Source: an uncultured Poribacteria bacterium (lineage in GTDB: Bacteria; Poribacteria; WGA-4E; WGA-3G). From it: a stretch of 64,000 bases of DNA. Under the pieces are notes generated by a model. The model searched no databases. It worked only from the letters and a program-made list of their open reading frames with translations, and was not told the DNA's origin. Of this stretch, positions 7,865 to 16,309 are shown piece after piece. Numbering within the stretch: the first letter of the stretch is position 1; each line of letters begins with the position of its first letter. The stretch is from contig OX638352.1 in the NCBI GenBank assembly GCA_951813545.1, positions 186,001 to 250,000 of the forward strand, in the 5' to 3' direction. The position numbers were made by a program, and so were the translations under genes.

Positions 7865-8548
7865 CTAAAATATCGTATCGAAAATACTCGTAATTCCAAC
7901 CAAAACAGAGGATGCCCCACCAATTAGTAAGCAAACCACAATTAATTTCTTACGTTTATTGATAAAAGTTTTCTGCGTGACGAGGAGAGTCCATCCGACC
8001 ATGGCACTACCATTTAAAATATAGGCGATCCCTTCCTCCCACTCAAACGTTATCCGAGACACATCGGAAAGAATTGCTTCTATTCTCAACACACCATAAC
8101 CTAGCGAGTACACACCTGCAATAGCAAAAAGAACGATAGCAATAAGTGGCGGACGGGTTATCGGCGATATCCTCAGAACTATAAATGTCCACGCTAGGAT
8201 TCCCAGGCTTGAACAGATTAAAGTAACACCGGCTACCCAACTGTCTTTTATTTCTACTTGAGTTTCAGCAAACAATTTTTTCAAAAGTGTGACAATTGTC
8301 AACCCACCTATACCGCTCCCTAAGACAATCATAATACAGCCAGCAATAACTACAGGAGTAGGGATACCACGGATGTACAGTGGACTAACGCCGAAACTAA
8401 AGCACATAATGCTAAGAGCAATCAGCGTCAGTATACTTTCAATATCCGGTCGTGAAGTTGTTATATCACAAACTTTAGCAGTATGGTCGGAAAAGCACGT
8501 GTGCTGAGATAATAGTTGCAAATTGCGTGCCAACATCTTTAATAACAC
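7865..8548 (-). CDS. Multi-pass membrane protein, tandem paralogue 3 of 3
   Basis: 227 residues from a GTG at 8548; an ATG at 8536 is an alternative and neither has a strong ribosome site. Its CFSDHTAKVCDIT aligns with the first residues of paralogue 1, so the leading ~17 residues are an extension or over-call. It has six or seven hydrophobic helices, the shared RISPITRPP motif and W-E-E-G-I-A-Y-I-L-N-G-S-A-M-V-G-W. First gene of the paralogue cluster. No enzymatic or transport signature is visible. Confidence 0.7.
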   Translation of the reverse strand: MLLKMLARNLQLLSQHTCFSDHTAKVCDITTSRPDIESILTLIALSIMCFSFGVSPLYIRGIPTPVVIAGCIMIVLGSGIGGLTIVTLLKKLFAETQVEIKDSWVAGVTLICSSLGILAWTFIVLRISPITRPPLIAIVLFAIAGVYSLGYGVLRIEAILSDVSRITFEWEEGIAYILNGSAMVGWTLLVTQKTFINKRKKLIVVCLLIGGASSVLVGITSIFDTIF

Positions 8549-8830
8549 ATAATATTTATATCAAAATCGATGGGATTTTAAAAACCTGTTTCACGATGAT
8601 GTGTCCAGAATACAGGTTTACACTCGGTTTGTCAGAAGGAAAGGAAGTGTCTACGTCCTTCTAAAAAACGACACCGCCGGAGAAATGAGATGCATTTACT
8701 ATTCTGCCTCCATCATCAACATTCAAAAATTGAAGAATATGACGCAAAAATTGAATGTCTCCCAACAAAAACTGCTGTACGGATCGGTCGTGGTTAGTGA
8801 CACCTCTATGAGGAAAACACGTCCGAATAT

Positions 8831-9319
8831 CTAAAACAGATTGGTACTTTGTCTTGCGAAAATTAATCCGATGACGCAGACAATCGCTGTCAAGGTTCGC
8901 TTTTCACTTTTTAACGCGCGTGCGAAAGAAAAATCGTGCGGAGATGCATCTGGATAGGAATGGAACTGAGGTATAAAGCGAGGCACACGCTCCCGATATG
9001 TTTGATAGATGGGTCCACAAGATTCCAGCAAATATGCTTCCTCTACAGCAATAATCGGTAGGTATTGAGAGAAATAACCGACAATCAGGACTGCAACAAG
9101 CCAATAGACATTCGCAACAAGGCAGACACCGAGGCTAAGTAGAAAATTACCGAGATAAAGTGGGTTACGAACGTAACCATAGGGACCGGTTGTGACGAGG
9201 TCGCGAGCAGCACCGAGCGTTCTGGCACGGGTGGAGGCACCCGCATACCCGACTGCCCATATCCGAAGAAATTCACCTGCAGCAATGAAGAACACACCAA
9301 TAGTAACTGTGTACCACAC
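8831..9319 (-). CDS. Isoprenylcysteine carboxyl methyltransferase-like membrane protein, N-terminus displaced by a frameshift
   Basis: 162 residues as an open frame from GTG 9319. The core TTGPYGYVRNPLYLGNFLL is the AdoMet-binding/catalytic hallmark of the ICMT/PEMT-like membrane methyltransferase family, followed by EEAYL and YRERVPRFIP. These enzymes methylate prenylcysteines, phospholipids or other membrane substrates; the bacterial substrate is usually unknown. The frame continues upstream without a start codon and reads like a family N-terminus (GNFFFKIRSFTPIPF), while an ATG at 9471 lies in the neighbouring frame. One extra A in the A5 run at 9397-9401 (minus strand) would join both, giving about 213 residues. 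Confidence 0.75.
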   Translation of the reverse strand: MWYTVTIGVFFIAAGEFLRIWAVGYAGASTRARTLGAARDLVTTGPYGYVRNPLYLGNFLLSLGVCLVANVYWLVAVLIVGYFSQYLPIIAVEEAYLLESCGPIYQTYRERVPRFIPQFHSYPDASPHDFSFARALKSEKRTLTAIVCVIGLIFARQSTNLF

Positions 9320-9471
9320 TGGAGATGCGAAACAGAGTAGTGCAAAAATAAACGGAATAGGCGTAAAACTGCGGATTTTAAAGAAGAAGTTGCCAATTTT
9401 TCTAATTTTCCTTGCGGTTCGGTGAGGTAGGTTTGAACTTTTATATGACTCGCCGTATATCCGCCCTCCAT
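9320..9471 (-). other. Probable out-of-frame 5' part of the ICMT-like gene
   Basis: The minus-strand frame starting ATG at 9471 runs MEGGYTASHIKV to KLEKL and meets the ICMT frame at an A5 homopolymer (9397-9401). In the joined version KLEK is followed by IGNFFFKIRSF, the pattern expected at the start of this protein family. A one-base deletion, real or from sequencing, is the simplest explanation. Confidence 0.5.
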
Positions 9472-9656
9472 TTCATTACGGGCTATTGGCTCTGGGCTTA
9501 CCCAGACACTATTCGCTCCGGGGTGCCTGTTTGAAACCAGATTTAGAGAAAAAACGAGCACCTCATTGAAAATAACTGAGACTCATCAAAAATCTACGCG
9601 TTTCGCCGTAAAGGGTAATCAAAGTGATCGTATTTAGAAAACCTCGTTCCCACATC

Positions 9657-10718
9657 TCATTTCGGTGTACGCCAGATCATGATCCCCCCGACGACAGCGT
9701 ATAGGATATTCGGACCCCAAGAGGCAAGAAAAGGATGGAGCTTGCCGCTCTCACTCAATCCTTGAAACGTTGCGAAGGAGAGTGCCCAATAGACAAAAGA
9801 GAGGAAGAAAGCAATCACTAAACCTGCAAAGAAACCAGATCTACCAAAGCGGATAGCGATAGGCGCACCTAGCATAACAACAACGACAGCGGCGAACGGA
9901 TATGCCGTTAAGTGATACAGCTTTACCTGTTCCTTGCGTGAAATCTGACCGGCTGCTTGCTTGTAGGTAATCTGCTCACGGAGCTCCTTCATAGTCATTG
10001 CTCTGGTATCCTTCTCACTCCCGATAAAACGGGCAGGATCTTCGTACCGCTCAATAGCATACGTGTCGAAAGCTTCATAACCGACCTCAACGCCTTTCTC
10101 AAAGTGACGGATGTAGCCATCAGTTAGCTTCCACTGCGTGGGTGTCCACGTCGCTGACTTTGCGAATGTTACATGCGCGAGCTCTCCTTCTGGGTCATAT
10201 TTATAGATAGTAAATCGTTGAATTTTGCGGTCGTCCAAAACAATACGCTGTGAGTAAAAGATGCGGTTGTTTTTGCCTTTGAAGACAATGTTCCTGCCGT
10301 AGCGAGGTTTGACCTTATTTTGCAAGAGATTCGCTTCATGAAAGGCAGGTGCCGCAACCCGGTTATAAAAAAGCGCGAAGAGCCCACAAATAAAGAGAGT
10401 CACAATTAGAACAGGGGTAAGGAGTCGGTACACACTTATACCACTTGCCTTCATCGCAGTGAATTCGCTGGTTTGTATCATCTTACCGAGCACAAAAAAG
10501 ATGGCGACAAACGCTGCAACGGGCACCACCTCCATAATCCGGCGAGGTGCCTGGAAGAGAACGATTTTGACAGCAGTCATATAAGCAACACCATCATCAA
10601 ACTTCTTGATGTCTTTATCCAACAAACGCACAATAATAACCAATGCAATAAAGAACAAAAGTCCAACAAAGAAGGCTTTGAGGTATTCACGAAGCAGGTA
10701 CCGATCCAGAATATTCAA
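9657..10718 (-). CDS. lptG: LPS export permease LptG (YjgP/YjgQ family)
   Basis: 353 residues. It opens with the family motif ILDRYLLREYLKAFF from a TTG start, followed by membrane helices, a large periplasmic beta-jellyroll region (residues ~130-270) and three more helices near the C-terminus, the LptF/LptG layout. The protein pairs with LptF and the ATPase LptB to pull lipopolysaccharide out of the inner membrane. It lies 75 bp after the lptF-like gene in the same direction. lptB, lptA and lptC are not in this window. Assignment of G versus F rests on gene order and the shorter length. Confidence 0.88.
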   Translation of the reverse strand: MNILDRYLLREYLKAFFVGLLFFIALVIIVRLLDKDIKKFDDGVAYMTAVKIVLFQAPRRIMEVVPVAAFVAIFFVLGKMIQTSEFTAMKASGISVYRLLTPVLIVTLFICGLFALFYNRVAAPAFHEANLLQNKVKPRYGRNIVFKGKNNRIFYSQRIVLDDRKIQRFTIYKYDPEGELAHVTFAKSATWTPTQWKLTDGYIRHFEKGVEVGYEAFDTYAIERYEDPARFIGSEKDTRAMTMKELREQITYKQAAGQISRKEQVKLYHLTAYPFAAVVVVMLGAPIAIRFGRSGFFAGLVIAFFLSFVYWALSFATFQGLSESGKLHPFLASWGPNILYAVVGGIMIWRTPK

Positions 10719-10792
10719 GGCATGTGTCCTATCATAAAATATTCAACTTTTGCGCGGTTGAAAATGTGTTTGCACACGGTGGGAGGTCTTGA

Positions 10793-11995
10793 TTATGACT
10801 CGGCTTTCCTATTGACAACAAGTGGCAGCTTACTATCCCGGGCACGCCAAGTCCGCAGTGTCCCTTCGCCTATCATGTAGATGCTAAGGGCAATACCGAA
10901 CACACCAATAACGATATTCGGAAGCCACATGGCAAGGGCAGGAGATAGTATGCCGTTCAAACCTGCGCTTTGACCAATTTGCAGTAGTAGGTAGTAAACC
11001 AAGATTACAGCTAAACCGATACCAAATCCGATCATTTTGCCACTTCGTTTTACCATCAACCCGAGCGGGACCCCCATTAACCCAAATGCTAAACATGCGA
11101 AGGGGATAGAGAACTTTTTGTGATACTCAATCTGCGCGAAACGGAGTTTATTAAGGGCGAATTCTCGGTTTTTGCTCGTTTGAACACTGTCTTGCAGTGT
11201 GTTGATGAATGCTCCAAGTTGAGCGATACGCATCGACCGCGGGGTCTGGTTCCGAAATGTGCCGCGTTCCAGATCTTCAGTCAACTGAAGAGCGAGGCGC
11301 TGCTGCTGGAATTTTGTTACGCGATAGCCATCTGGATTGTCGGTTTCAGGTTCATAAGTAAGTCCATCGTAAAGCGTGAGCATTGCCCTACCATTCTCAA
11401 AACCAAGGGTAGCCTCTTGTGCGTGGCTGAAACGAGGGTGCCCACTCCAGATACTATCCCATATCTTGACGTTCTGCATGCGCCCACTCTGGTCATTCGT
11501 GGATTCGTACATCCAAAGTTTGCCTTCTGTCTCCAACTCTTTCATGACAGTCGCTTCTTCTAAGACAAACGCCGGATTGCGTCTTTGGATATCGCGTTTG
11601 AGCGTAGCGTAAGCAAGATTCGCCTGCGGTAGGGCGTAATCCATCAATCCAAGATCGACAACGCTCAGCACCACTACAATGCCTAAAAGAGGCATCATGA
11701 GATGATGGAAAGCGACACCGTGTGCCTTCATCGCGACGATCTCATTATCGGTAGAAAGTCTTCCAAGCGCAAGCAAAATTGCGACCAAAGCCGCCATCGG
11801 AAGGGATAGCACAACTGTCGCTGGCATCACATAGATGAGCAATTCGACGAGGTAAAATGGACTTATCCCTTTCTGCACAAAAAGTTTTGTCAAGCGAAAA
11901 AGGTCATCGAAGATGAGAAGAAAGGTAAAGCAGATCAGTGCTATTATGAAGGGTGGAAAAAATTCTTTAAGTATATACCGTGCTAATATTCGCAT
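10793..11995 (-). CDS. lptF: LPS export permease LptF (YjgP/YjgQ family)
   Basis: 400 residues starting MRILARYILKEFFPPF, the canonical N-terminal amphipathic and first membrane helix. Helices near residues 15-35, 55-80 and 100-120, then a long soluble periplasmic domain, then three helices (FACLAFGLMGVPLG, a Gly-rich helix, and MWLPNIVIGVFGIAL). The N-terminal half has the conserved ALGRLSTDNEIVAMKAHGV loop, matched in LptG by TSEFTAMKASGI. It forms the LptB2FG transporter with the downstream gene. Presence of both permeases implies a lipopolysaccharide or similar glycolipid in an outer membrane. Confidence 0.88.
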   Translation of the reverse strand: MRILARYILKEFFPPFIIALICFTFLLIFDDLFRLTKLFVQKGISPFYLVELLIYVMPATVVLSLPMAALVAILLALGRLSTDNEIVAMKAHGVAFHHLMMPLLGIVVVLSVVDLGLMDYALPQANLAYATLKRDIQRRNPAFVLEEATVMKELETEGKLWMYESTNDQSGRMQNVKIWDSIWSGHPRFSHAQEATLGFENGRAMLTLYDGLTYEPETDNPDGYRVTKFQQQRLALQLTEDLERGTFRNQTPRSMRIAQLGAFINTLQDSVQTSKNREFALNKLRFAQIEYHKKFSIPFACLAFGLMGVPLGLMVKRSGKMIGFGIGLAVILVYYLLLQIGQSAGLNGILSPALAMWLPNIVIGVFGIALSIYMIGEGTLRTWRARDSKLPLVVNRKAES

Positions 11996-12200
11996 ATCTC
12001 TGGTGCAGCTGCCAACGTTTCGTGGCAGGCACGTTAATCAATAGATTTTTAAAAATTACGGGTTTTATTATAAGCCGATGCCGCTCTTTTTTATGAGTTG
12101 ATTTTTATCGGAAAAACCTTCATTTTATTTTAAAAGTCAGTTTGTGCCGAGAACACCTTCATATTTCAATGACTTTGTGGTCATACACCCTGTTTTTAAT

Positions 12201-12229
12201 TTGAAATTTCGTTACGGAGATGTTATTAT
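12201..12229 (+). promoter_or_regulatory. Promoter predicting a leaderless transcript
   Basis: TTGAAA (12201-12206), 17 bp spacer, TATTAT (12224-12229). With the usual spacing, transcription would begin at or next to the A of the ATG at 12236, and no ribosome-binding site fits between the -10 box and the start codon. Confidence 0.6.
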
Positions 12230-12235
12230 ATCAAC

Positions 12236-12715
12236 ATGGAACTTACGTTAGAATCCATTCAACTCACAGCTGATGATCTGGCTGATGTAGCAGCACGCCA
12301 CGCTTCTGCCCAAGAACTTTACTCGCCAACAGCCCCAAAGCCGCCTACAGCGCAATTCGGTTGGCGCGACAGATGGTGGTTAAACCATACAGCAGCACAA
12401 CAGGTTGCCATTAACTACTGGTTTTTCGAGTCACACGACGAGGCATGCACAGCGGCTGATGAAGGCAGGTTTCGGCTCTCAGCACAGACCGTGTCGAAAT
12501 TCGGTGGACACGATTCTATCTATCAACCCCCATCGAACAACAAACACGGACTGGGTAAAGTTGTGTGGCAGACTGGTGCGAATTTCCTGTTCGTTCACCA
12601 GACTGTCGTTGTGCTGGTAGCGGAAATAGGAGGGCAGATTCCCGAGGAAACAACCCTCCGTATTGCCAAAAAAATCTTTAAGAAGATTCAAAACGCAGTG
12701 CCATCGAAACGGTAG
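12236..12715 (+). CDS. Conserved-looking hypothetical protein with probable leaderless mRNA
   Basis: 159 residues, soluble, no signal peptide or membrane helix. I do not recognise the family. Visible features: a Trp-rich patch FGWRDRWWLN near residue 42, a middle part rich in Gly and Asn (KFGGHD, SNNKHGLGK), a hydrophobic strand FLFVHQTVVVLVAEIGG near residue 120, and a Lys-rich C-terminal helix. The gene stands alone, divergent from lptF and convergent with the aldolase gene. The start is supported by the promoter position rather than by a Shine-Dalgarno sequence. Confidence 0.65.
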   Translation: MELTLESIQLTADDLADVAARHASAQELYSPTAPKPPTAQFGWRDRWWLNHTAAQQVAINYWFFESHDEACTAADEGRFRLSAQTVSKFGGHDSIYQPPSNNKHGLGKVVWQTGANFLFVHQTVVVLVAEIGGQIPEETTLRIAKKIFKKIQNAVPSKR

Positions 12716-12736
12716 CCCTGTGAATGTCAATACTGC

Positions 12737-13801
12737 CTAATAATCTTGGTACCACGTTGCGGACTGCTTGGAAACCTGAACATTTGCGGCACCACCGAAC
12801 TGGCGATGCTCAAACCATGGTAACGCGTTCTCCGCTGCGGCGTTTGCGTTTTTGAAATTTGTTGTCGCTTCATTTTCAAGGAACTGCGTGACCGCACCAG
12901 TGTCAGGATAGTATTGAACAGCGTCTTTCCAGATCGCCCTTCCACAGAGAAAACCACTTGCTCCAGCACCAGCCGCGAGGTTAACGTTTTCGATGAATTC
13001 CTCAATATCTACGCCAGCACTCAAAATGACCCACGGTAGTGTTGAGGTTTCGTCCAATTTCTGGCAGATTTCCTTCACTTCAGCGAGTCCATACGCCGAA
13101 TCTCCAGCATAAAAACTGGCATCCTGATAATCCGCTGTGTATTTTAAGTCGGCAGGGAATTCTAATTTCAGAATGTCAACCTTGTAGCTTGGATCTGTGA
13201 ACTCAGCGACACTCCTAATCACAAGATCGGGTTTCTGTTTTGCGAAGGCGACACTTTTTGTAGTGCCTTCAAGTGCGTAACTGACTAATTCTAACAGAAA
13301 CGGCAAATCCTGTTTTTCACACTCGTCCCCGACGTGGCGCACAAAGGCTTGCTGGTGCTTGAGGGTTTCCGAGGAGGCATCAGGATGGTAATAGGCGAGG
13401 AGTTTAATTGCATCTGCCCCGGCACGTTGCGCTTTAGCGATGCTCCAGTTTGAAATCGGATTGGAGAGGCGTTCGTTTTCGCCAACCCCTTCGCTGACAT
13501 AACCTGATTCTTCATAGGCTAACAGCAACGCAACATCCCGCGGGATCTCGGTGATGGAGTACGGATGCCCGTAGATAGGATCGGTGAGAACCGCGGTAGC
13601 ATTCGGGGAAAGGACGCGGGTTATCAAAGTTTTGAGTGCCGCGACATCGTCGTAGTGGACATCATCTTTTTCCTTGTCAAGTGCATCTGCGAGGGCTTGT
13701 ACCATAGAACCGCGCTGGTCAATCGCCATCATTTTAAACCGACCACTCGCATCGGCGAGTTTCATGATACCCCGCAATTTTCCAGAGGAAATATCGTTCA
13801 T
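12737..13801 (-). CDS. Tagatose-1,6-bisphosphate aldolase-like protein (LacD family)
   Basis: 354 residues. Class I aldolase of the DeoC/LacD superfamily: GKLRGIMKLADASGRFKMMAIDQRGS opens the barrel as in LacD, followed by LTDPIYG, AGADAIKLLAYYHPD, FLLELVSY and a candidate Schiff-base lysine at 212 in DILKLEFPAD. Such enzymes split ketohexose (bis)phosphates into dihydroxyacetone phosphate and a C3 aldehyde. LacD proper is about 325 residues, so this is slightly long. No tagatose kinase or sugar transporter is near, so the physiological substrate is open; many family members act on other phosphosugars. A good ribosome site (AGGAGA) precedes the start. Confidence 0.85.
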   Translation of the reverse strand: MNDISSGKLRGIMKLADASGRFKMMAIDQRGSMVQALADALDKEKDDVHYDDVAALKTLITRVLSPNATAVLTDPIYGHPYSITEIPRDVALLLAYEESGYVSEGVGENERLSNPISNWSIAKAQRAGADAIKLLAYYHPDASSETLKHQQAFVRHVGDECEKQDLPFLLELVSYALEGTTKSVAFAKQKPDLVIRSVAEFTDPSYKVDILKLEFPADLKYTADYQDASFYAGDSAYGLAEVKEICQKLDETSTLPWVILSAGVDIEEFIENVNLAAGAGASGFLCGRAIWKDAVQYYPDTGAVTQFLENEATTNFKNANAAAENALPWFEHRQFGGAANVQVSKQSATWYQDY

Positions 13802-13814
13802 TAATTTCTCCTTT

Positions 13815-13918
13815 TTCAGTGGCTGTCGGCTATCAGCCTTCAGTCTTCAGCGGTTAGTTTTAAGAGATTTTCGTTTAACAAACGCCTCTTGTTACTGACT
13901 GCTGACCGCTGACGGCTA
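13815..13918. repeat. Palindromic intergenic repeat rich in GGCTGTCGGCTATCAGCC-type motifs
   Basis: Between the aldolase and the polyprenyl synthase. Contains GGCTGTCGGCTATCAGCC (13821-13838), arms CAGCGGT and ACCGCTG about 70 bp apart, and CGTTT-AAC-AAACG in the centre. Related words occur at 27697-27750. It may act as a terminator or be a remnant of a small mobile repeat. Confidence 0.5.
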
Positions 13919-13919
13919 T

Positions 13920-14984
13920 TTAGTATTCACGTTCAACGAAAAAATGGATTAAAGAGAAAAACAACTGCTTCGCCCGTCCATCAGGGAGATAGGCAAAATT
14001 GTTCTTAAAACGCTCAGCAGCCTCCTGTAAAAGTGTTTGGGATCGCTGCTGTGCGTAGGTAATAGATTTATATTTTTGCATCAAGCGGAGGACGCTCTCG
14101 ACTTCTGCCTCGGTTTTCTCATCACGCGGACGTGCCATGATGTCAACAACATGTTGAGCCTCGGTAGCACTACAAGCATTGATAAGATGAATAAGAACGA
14201 GGGTCCGTTTGCCTTCACTAATGTCGCCAGCAATCTCTTTTCCGTATCTGCCGACATCGCCGATTAGGTTAAGGACATCGTCCTGAATTTGAAAGGCGAC
14301 TCCGAGTTCTTTTCCAAGTTCTACGAGTCCATCTATTTCTGTTTCACTTGCACCGCCGATGATTGCTCCAACTCTGCACGGCGTGATACAGGTATACCAC
14401 GCAGTTTTCTGGACACACATCGTCAAGTAATCCGCTTCATCAAGCTCCCAGCAGTTATCACTCACCCAACTCAATTCAATATGCTGTCCCTCAACAACTT
14501 GGTTGCTCAGCTGTATGAATTCAGATAAAATGCGGAAGGCGAGTTGATGTCCGAGAATGTCAGTGTTTCGGTGAAGCATCTCCCACATCTTACAGTGAAG
14601 GGCATCACCAACGTTGATTGCCATCGGGATTCCGTGCTTTTGATGAAGACACGGCTCACCTCTACGCAGCTCGGAACCATCTTCAATATCGTCGTGAATC
14701 AGGAGCCAATTCTGGAGGAGTTCGAGGGAAGCAGCAGTGTTAACGGCGCGTTGAGTATCTCCACCGAACGCTTCACACATGAGCATGCAGAGGGCAGGAC
14801 GCAACCCTTTCGCGGCGCGGCGAGGGTAATCTAACATCATCTGATACAACTGATGTACATCCGGGTGCTCGTGGTCGGTCGGTAAAAACTCGAAAATACA
14901 AGCGTCAACTTTACTTTTGACATCGCTGAGGTATTCTGTGATAAGGTGTTTCGTGGGTGAGGGTTCTTGTTCAGTCTTCTGCAT
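13920..14984 (-). CDS. Polyprenyl synthetase family protein
   Basis: 354 residues from the ATG at 14984, which has AAGGAAA at the right distance; an upstream GTG (15020) is less well supported. Trans-isoprenyl diphosphate synthases add isopentenyl units to allylic diphosphates. Both aspartate-rich motifs are present: DDIED near residue 98 (HDDIEDGSELRRGEP) and QDDVLN in the second half, each flanked by the typical FQIQD and KRT (EGKRTLVLIH) segments. FARM spacing is the short DDxxD kind. Product length (geranylgeranyl or longer) cannot be judged. A good promoter lies about 120 bp upstream. Confidence 0.92.
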   Translation of the reverse strand: MQKTEQEPSPTKHLITEYLSDVKSKVDACIFEFLPTDHEHPDVHQLYQMMLDYPRRAAKGLRPALCMLMCEAFGGDTQRAVNTAASLELLQNWLLIHDDIEDGSELRRGEPCLHQKHGIPMAINVGDALHCKMWEMLHRNTDILGHQLAFRILSEFIQLSNQVVEGQHIELSWVSDNCWELDEADYLTMCVQKTAWYTCITPCRVGAIIGGASETEIDGLVELGKELGVAFQIQDDVLNLIGDVGRYGKEIAGDISEGKRTLVLIHLINACSATEAQHVVDIMARPRDEKTEAEVESVLRLMQKYKSITYAQQRSQTLLQEAAERFKNNFAYLPDGRAKQLFFSLIHFFVEREY

Positions 14985-15102
14985 CGCTTTCCTTACGTTT
15001 TGCGCCGTTTTTTGCTTCACTCAGCCCTGTCATAGTTTCGTCGGGTCCCTAAGCACGAACATCAGGCTTTATCAAGCATTGACTTCCAAAATTCGCTTTA
15101 AA

Positions 15103-15131
15103 ATTATACCATATAACGGGGTGAAAATCAA
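15103..15131 (-). promoter_or_regulatory. Promoter of the polyprenyl synthase gene
   Basis: On the minus strand TTGATT (15126-15131), 17 bp spacer and a perfect TATAAT (15103-15108). Predicted start near 15096. Confidence 0.6.
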
Positions 15132-15227
15132 ATTTTTGTTGAATAGGATTCAACCGTCCAGTACGCCCCGCAAGAAGTAAACGATTGAAAGCCGCGCGAG
15201 AAGTAGAGATACGCACCGCTAATATGT

Positions 15228-15464
15228 CTACAATTCATCTAAATCAAGTGCGACGAAGCGGAACCCGAGAGGTTTTATCCGCTCTACTAAGGTTTCCCTT
15301 AATTGAAGGGCACGCGCAAATTGGGCATCCGAGATCTGTATGCGTAAAACCGGAGCATGGTCAAAGAGGGAAACGTCTTCAAGCTCGAATTCGCGTAGGA
15401 TCTGCTCGACTTCCACCAACGCTGCCGGACTTTCGGCTTGCACCGTGTCGGAATCTTTTGCCAT
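15228..15464 (-). CDS. Small protein resembling the C-terminal domain of LarE
   Basis: 78 residues. Its ATG comes one base after the TAA of the SDR gene (TAAGATG), so translation is probably coupled. The sequence EQILREFELEDVSLFDHAP...LRIQISDAQFARAL...IKPLGFRFVALDLDEL follows the pattern of the last ~65 residues of LarE, the sacrificial sulfur transferase of the nickel-pincer cofactor pathway (VRVRxxGDxARIEVxP and LGFxYVTLDLEG). The ATPase domain and the sulfur-donor cysteine region are absent. Either a free-standing version of this small domain or a remnant. The family link is by memory of the motif and is moderate. Confidence 0.5.
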   Translation of the reverse strand: MAKDSDTVQAESPAALVEVEQILREFELEDVSLFDHAPVLRIQISDAQFARALQLRETLVERIKPLGFRFVALDLDEL

Positions 15465-15465
15465 C

Positions 15466-16272
15466 TTAAGACTGTCGCCTCCAGTCACTACCTGCCATGA
15501 ACCCGCCATCAACAAAAACCATTTGTCCGGTAACAAAGTCAGAGGCATTAGACGCGAAGAAAATTGTCAAGCCTGCCAAGTCTTCAGGCTCACCCCATCG
15601 GTCTGCGGGGGTGCGATTGAGAATCCACCGGTTTCGGTTGTCCTCACGTGCGGGGGCAGTCATCTCGGTCCGTATGAAGCCGGGAGCGATGCCGTTGACC
15701 TGAATGTTGTGTTCCGCCCATTCGACGGCGAGCAGTTTTGTCAATTGGAGGAGTCCGCCCTTCGCTGCCGTATAGGCGACACTCGTCGGCAGTCCGATTG
15801 CTGAGGTAAGCGACAACGTATTGATGACCTTACCGGATTTTTGCCGTTGCATTACATTCCCGCAGGCTTTCGCGAGAAAGAACGCACCTTTCAGATTAAC
15901 ATCCGTAACGAAGTCCCAATCCGCTTCGGTGAATTCCAGAGCAGGATTGCGTATATTGACACCAGCGTTGTTGACGAGTACATCAAGTCTACCGAAAGTT
16001 TCCACGGTCTGCGCAACGAGTGCGTCAATTTCGTCAAGGTTGCTGACATCCGCCTGAATGGGGAGGACATTTCTGCCGGTTTCACCAGCAATTTGTTCGG
16101 CGATGGGAGTCAGCGTCTCTATTTTCCTGCCCACGATGACAAGTTCGGAGCCTGCGCCCGCAAGCCCTTCCGCCATCGCAAGCCCAATGCCACGACTCGC
16201 CCCAGTGACGAGGCTCACCTTGCCATCCAACCGAAATTGTTGGACAGTGGCTATAGCGGATTTTTGATTCAT
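15466..16272 (-). CDS. SDR-family oxidoreductase, gluconate 5-dehydrogenase-like
   Basis: 268 residues. Classical SDR: TGASRGIG (residues 23-30), NNAG (101-104), catalytic Ser154, Tyr167 and Lys171, then APGFIRTEMTAP and VTGQMVFVDGG. The tetrameric NAD(P)-dependent family includes gluconate 5-dehydrogenase (IdnO) and 3-oxoacyl-ACP reductases; the N-terminal FRLDGKVSLVTGASRGIG spacing fits the former. It is coupled to the LarE C-terminal-like small gene downstream and preceded by the toxin-antitoxin pair 37 bp upstream. Substrate assignment is tentative. Confidence 0.9.
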   Translation of the reverse strand: MNQKSAIATVQQFRLDGKVSLVTGASRGIGLAMAEGLAGAGSELVIVGRKIETLTPIAEQIAGETGRNVLPIQADVSNLDEIDALVAQTVETFGRLDVLVNNAGVNIRNPALEFTEADWDFVTDVNLKGAFFLAKACGNVMQRQKSGKVINTLSLTSAIGLPTSVAYTAAKGGLLQLTKLLAVEWAEHNIQVNGIAPGFIRTEMTAPAREDNRNRWILNRTPADRWGEPEDLAGLTIFFASNASDFVTGQMVFVDGGFMAGSDWRRQS

Positions 16273-16309
16273 ATTTTACTCCGATTAATCAGGCTTATTC
16301 TGTCCAATC

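Noticed and set aside
8601..8834. 77-codon plus-strand frame in the gap before the ICMT-like gene
   Set aside because: No ribosome site, no homologous-looking motif, and starts within low-information sequence; not supported as a gene.
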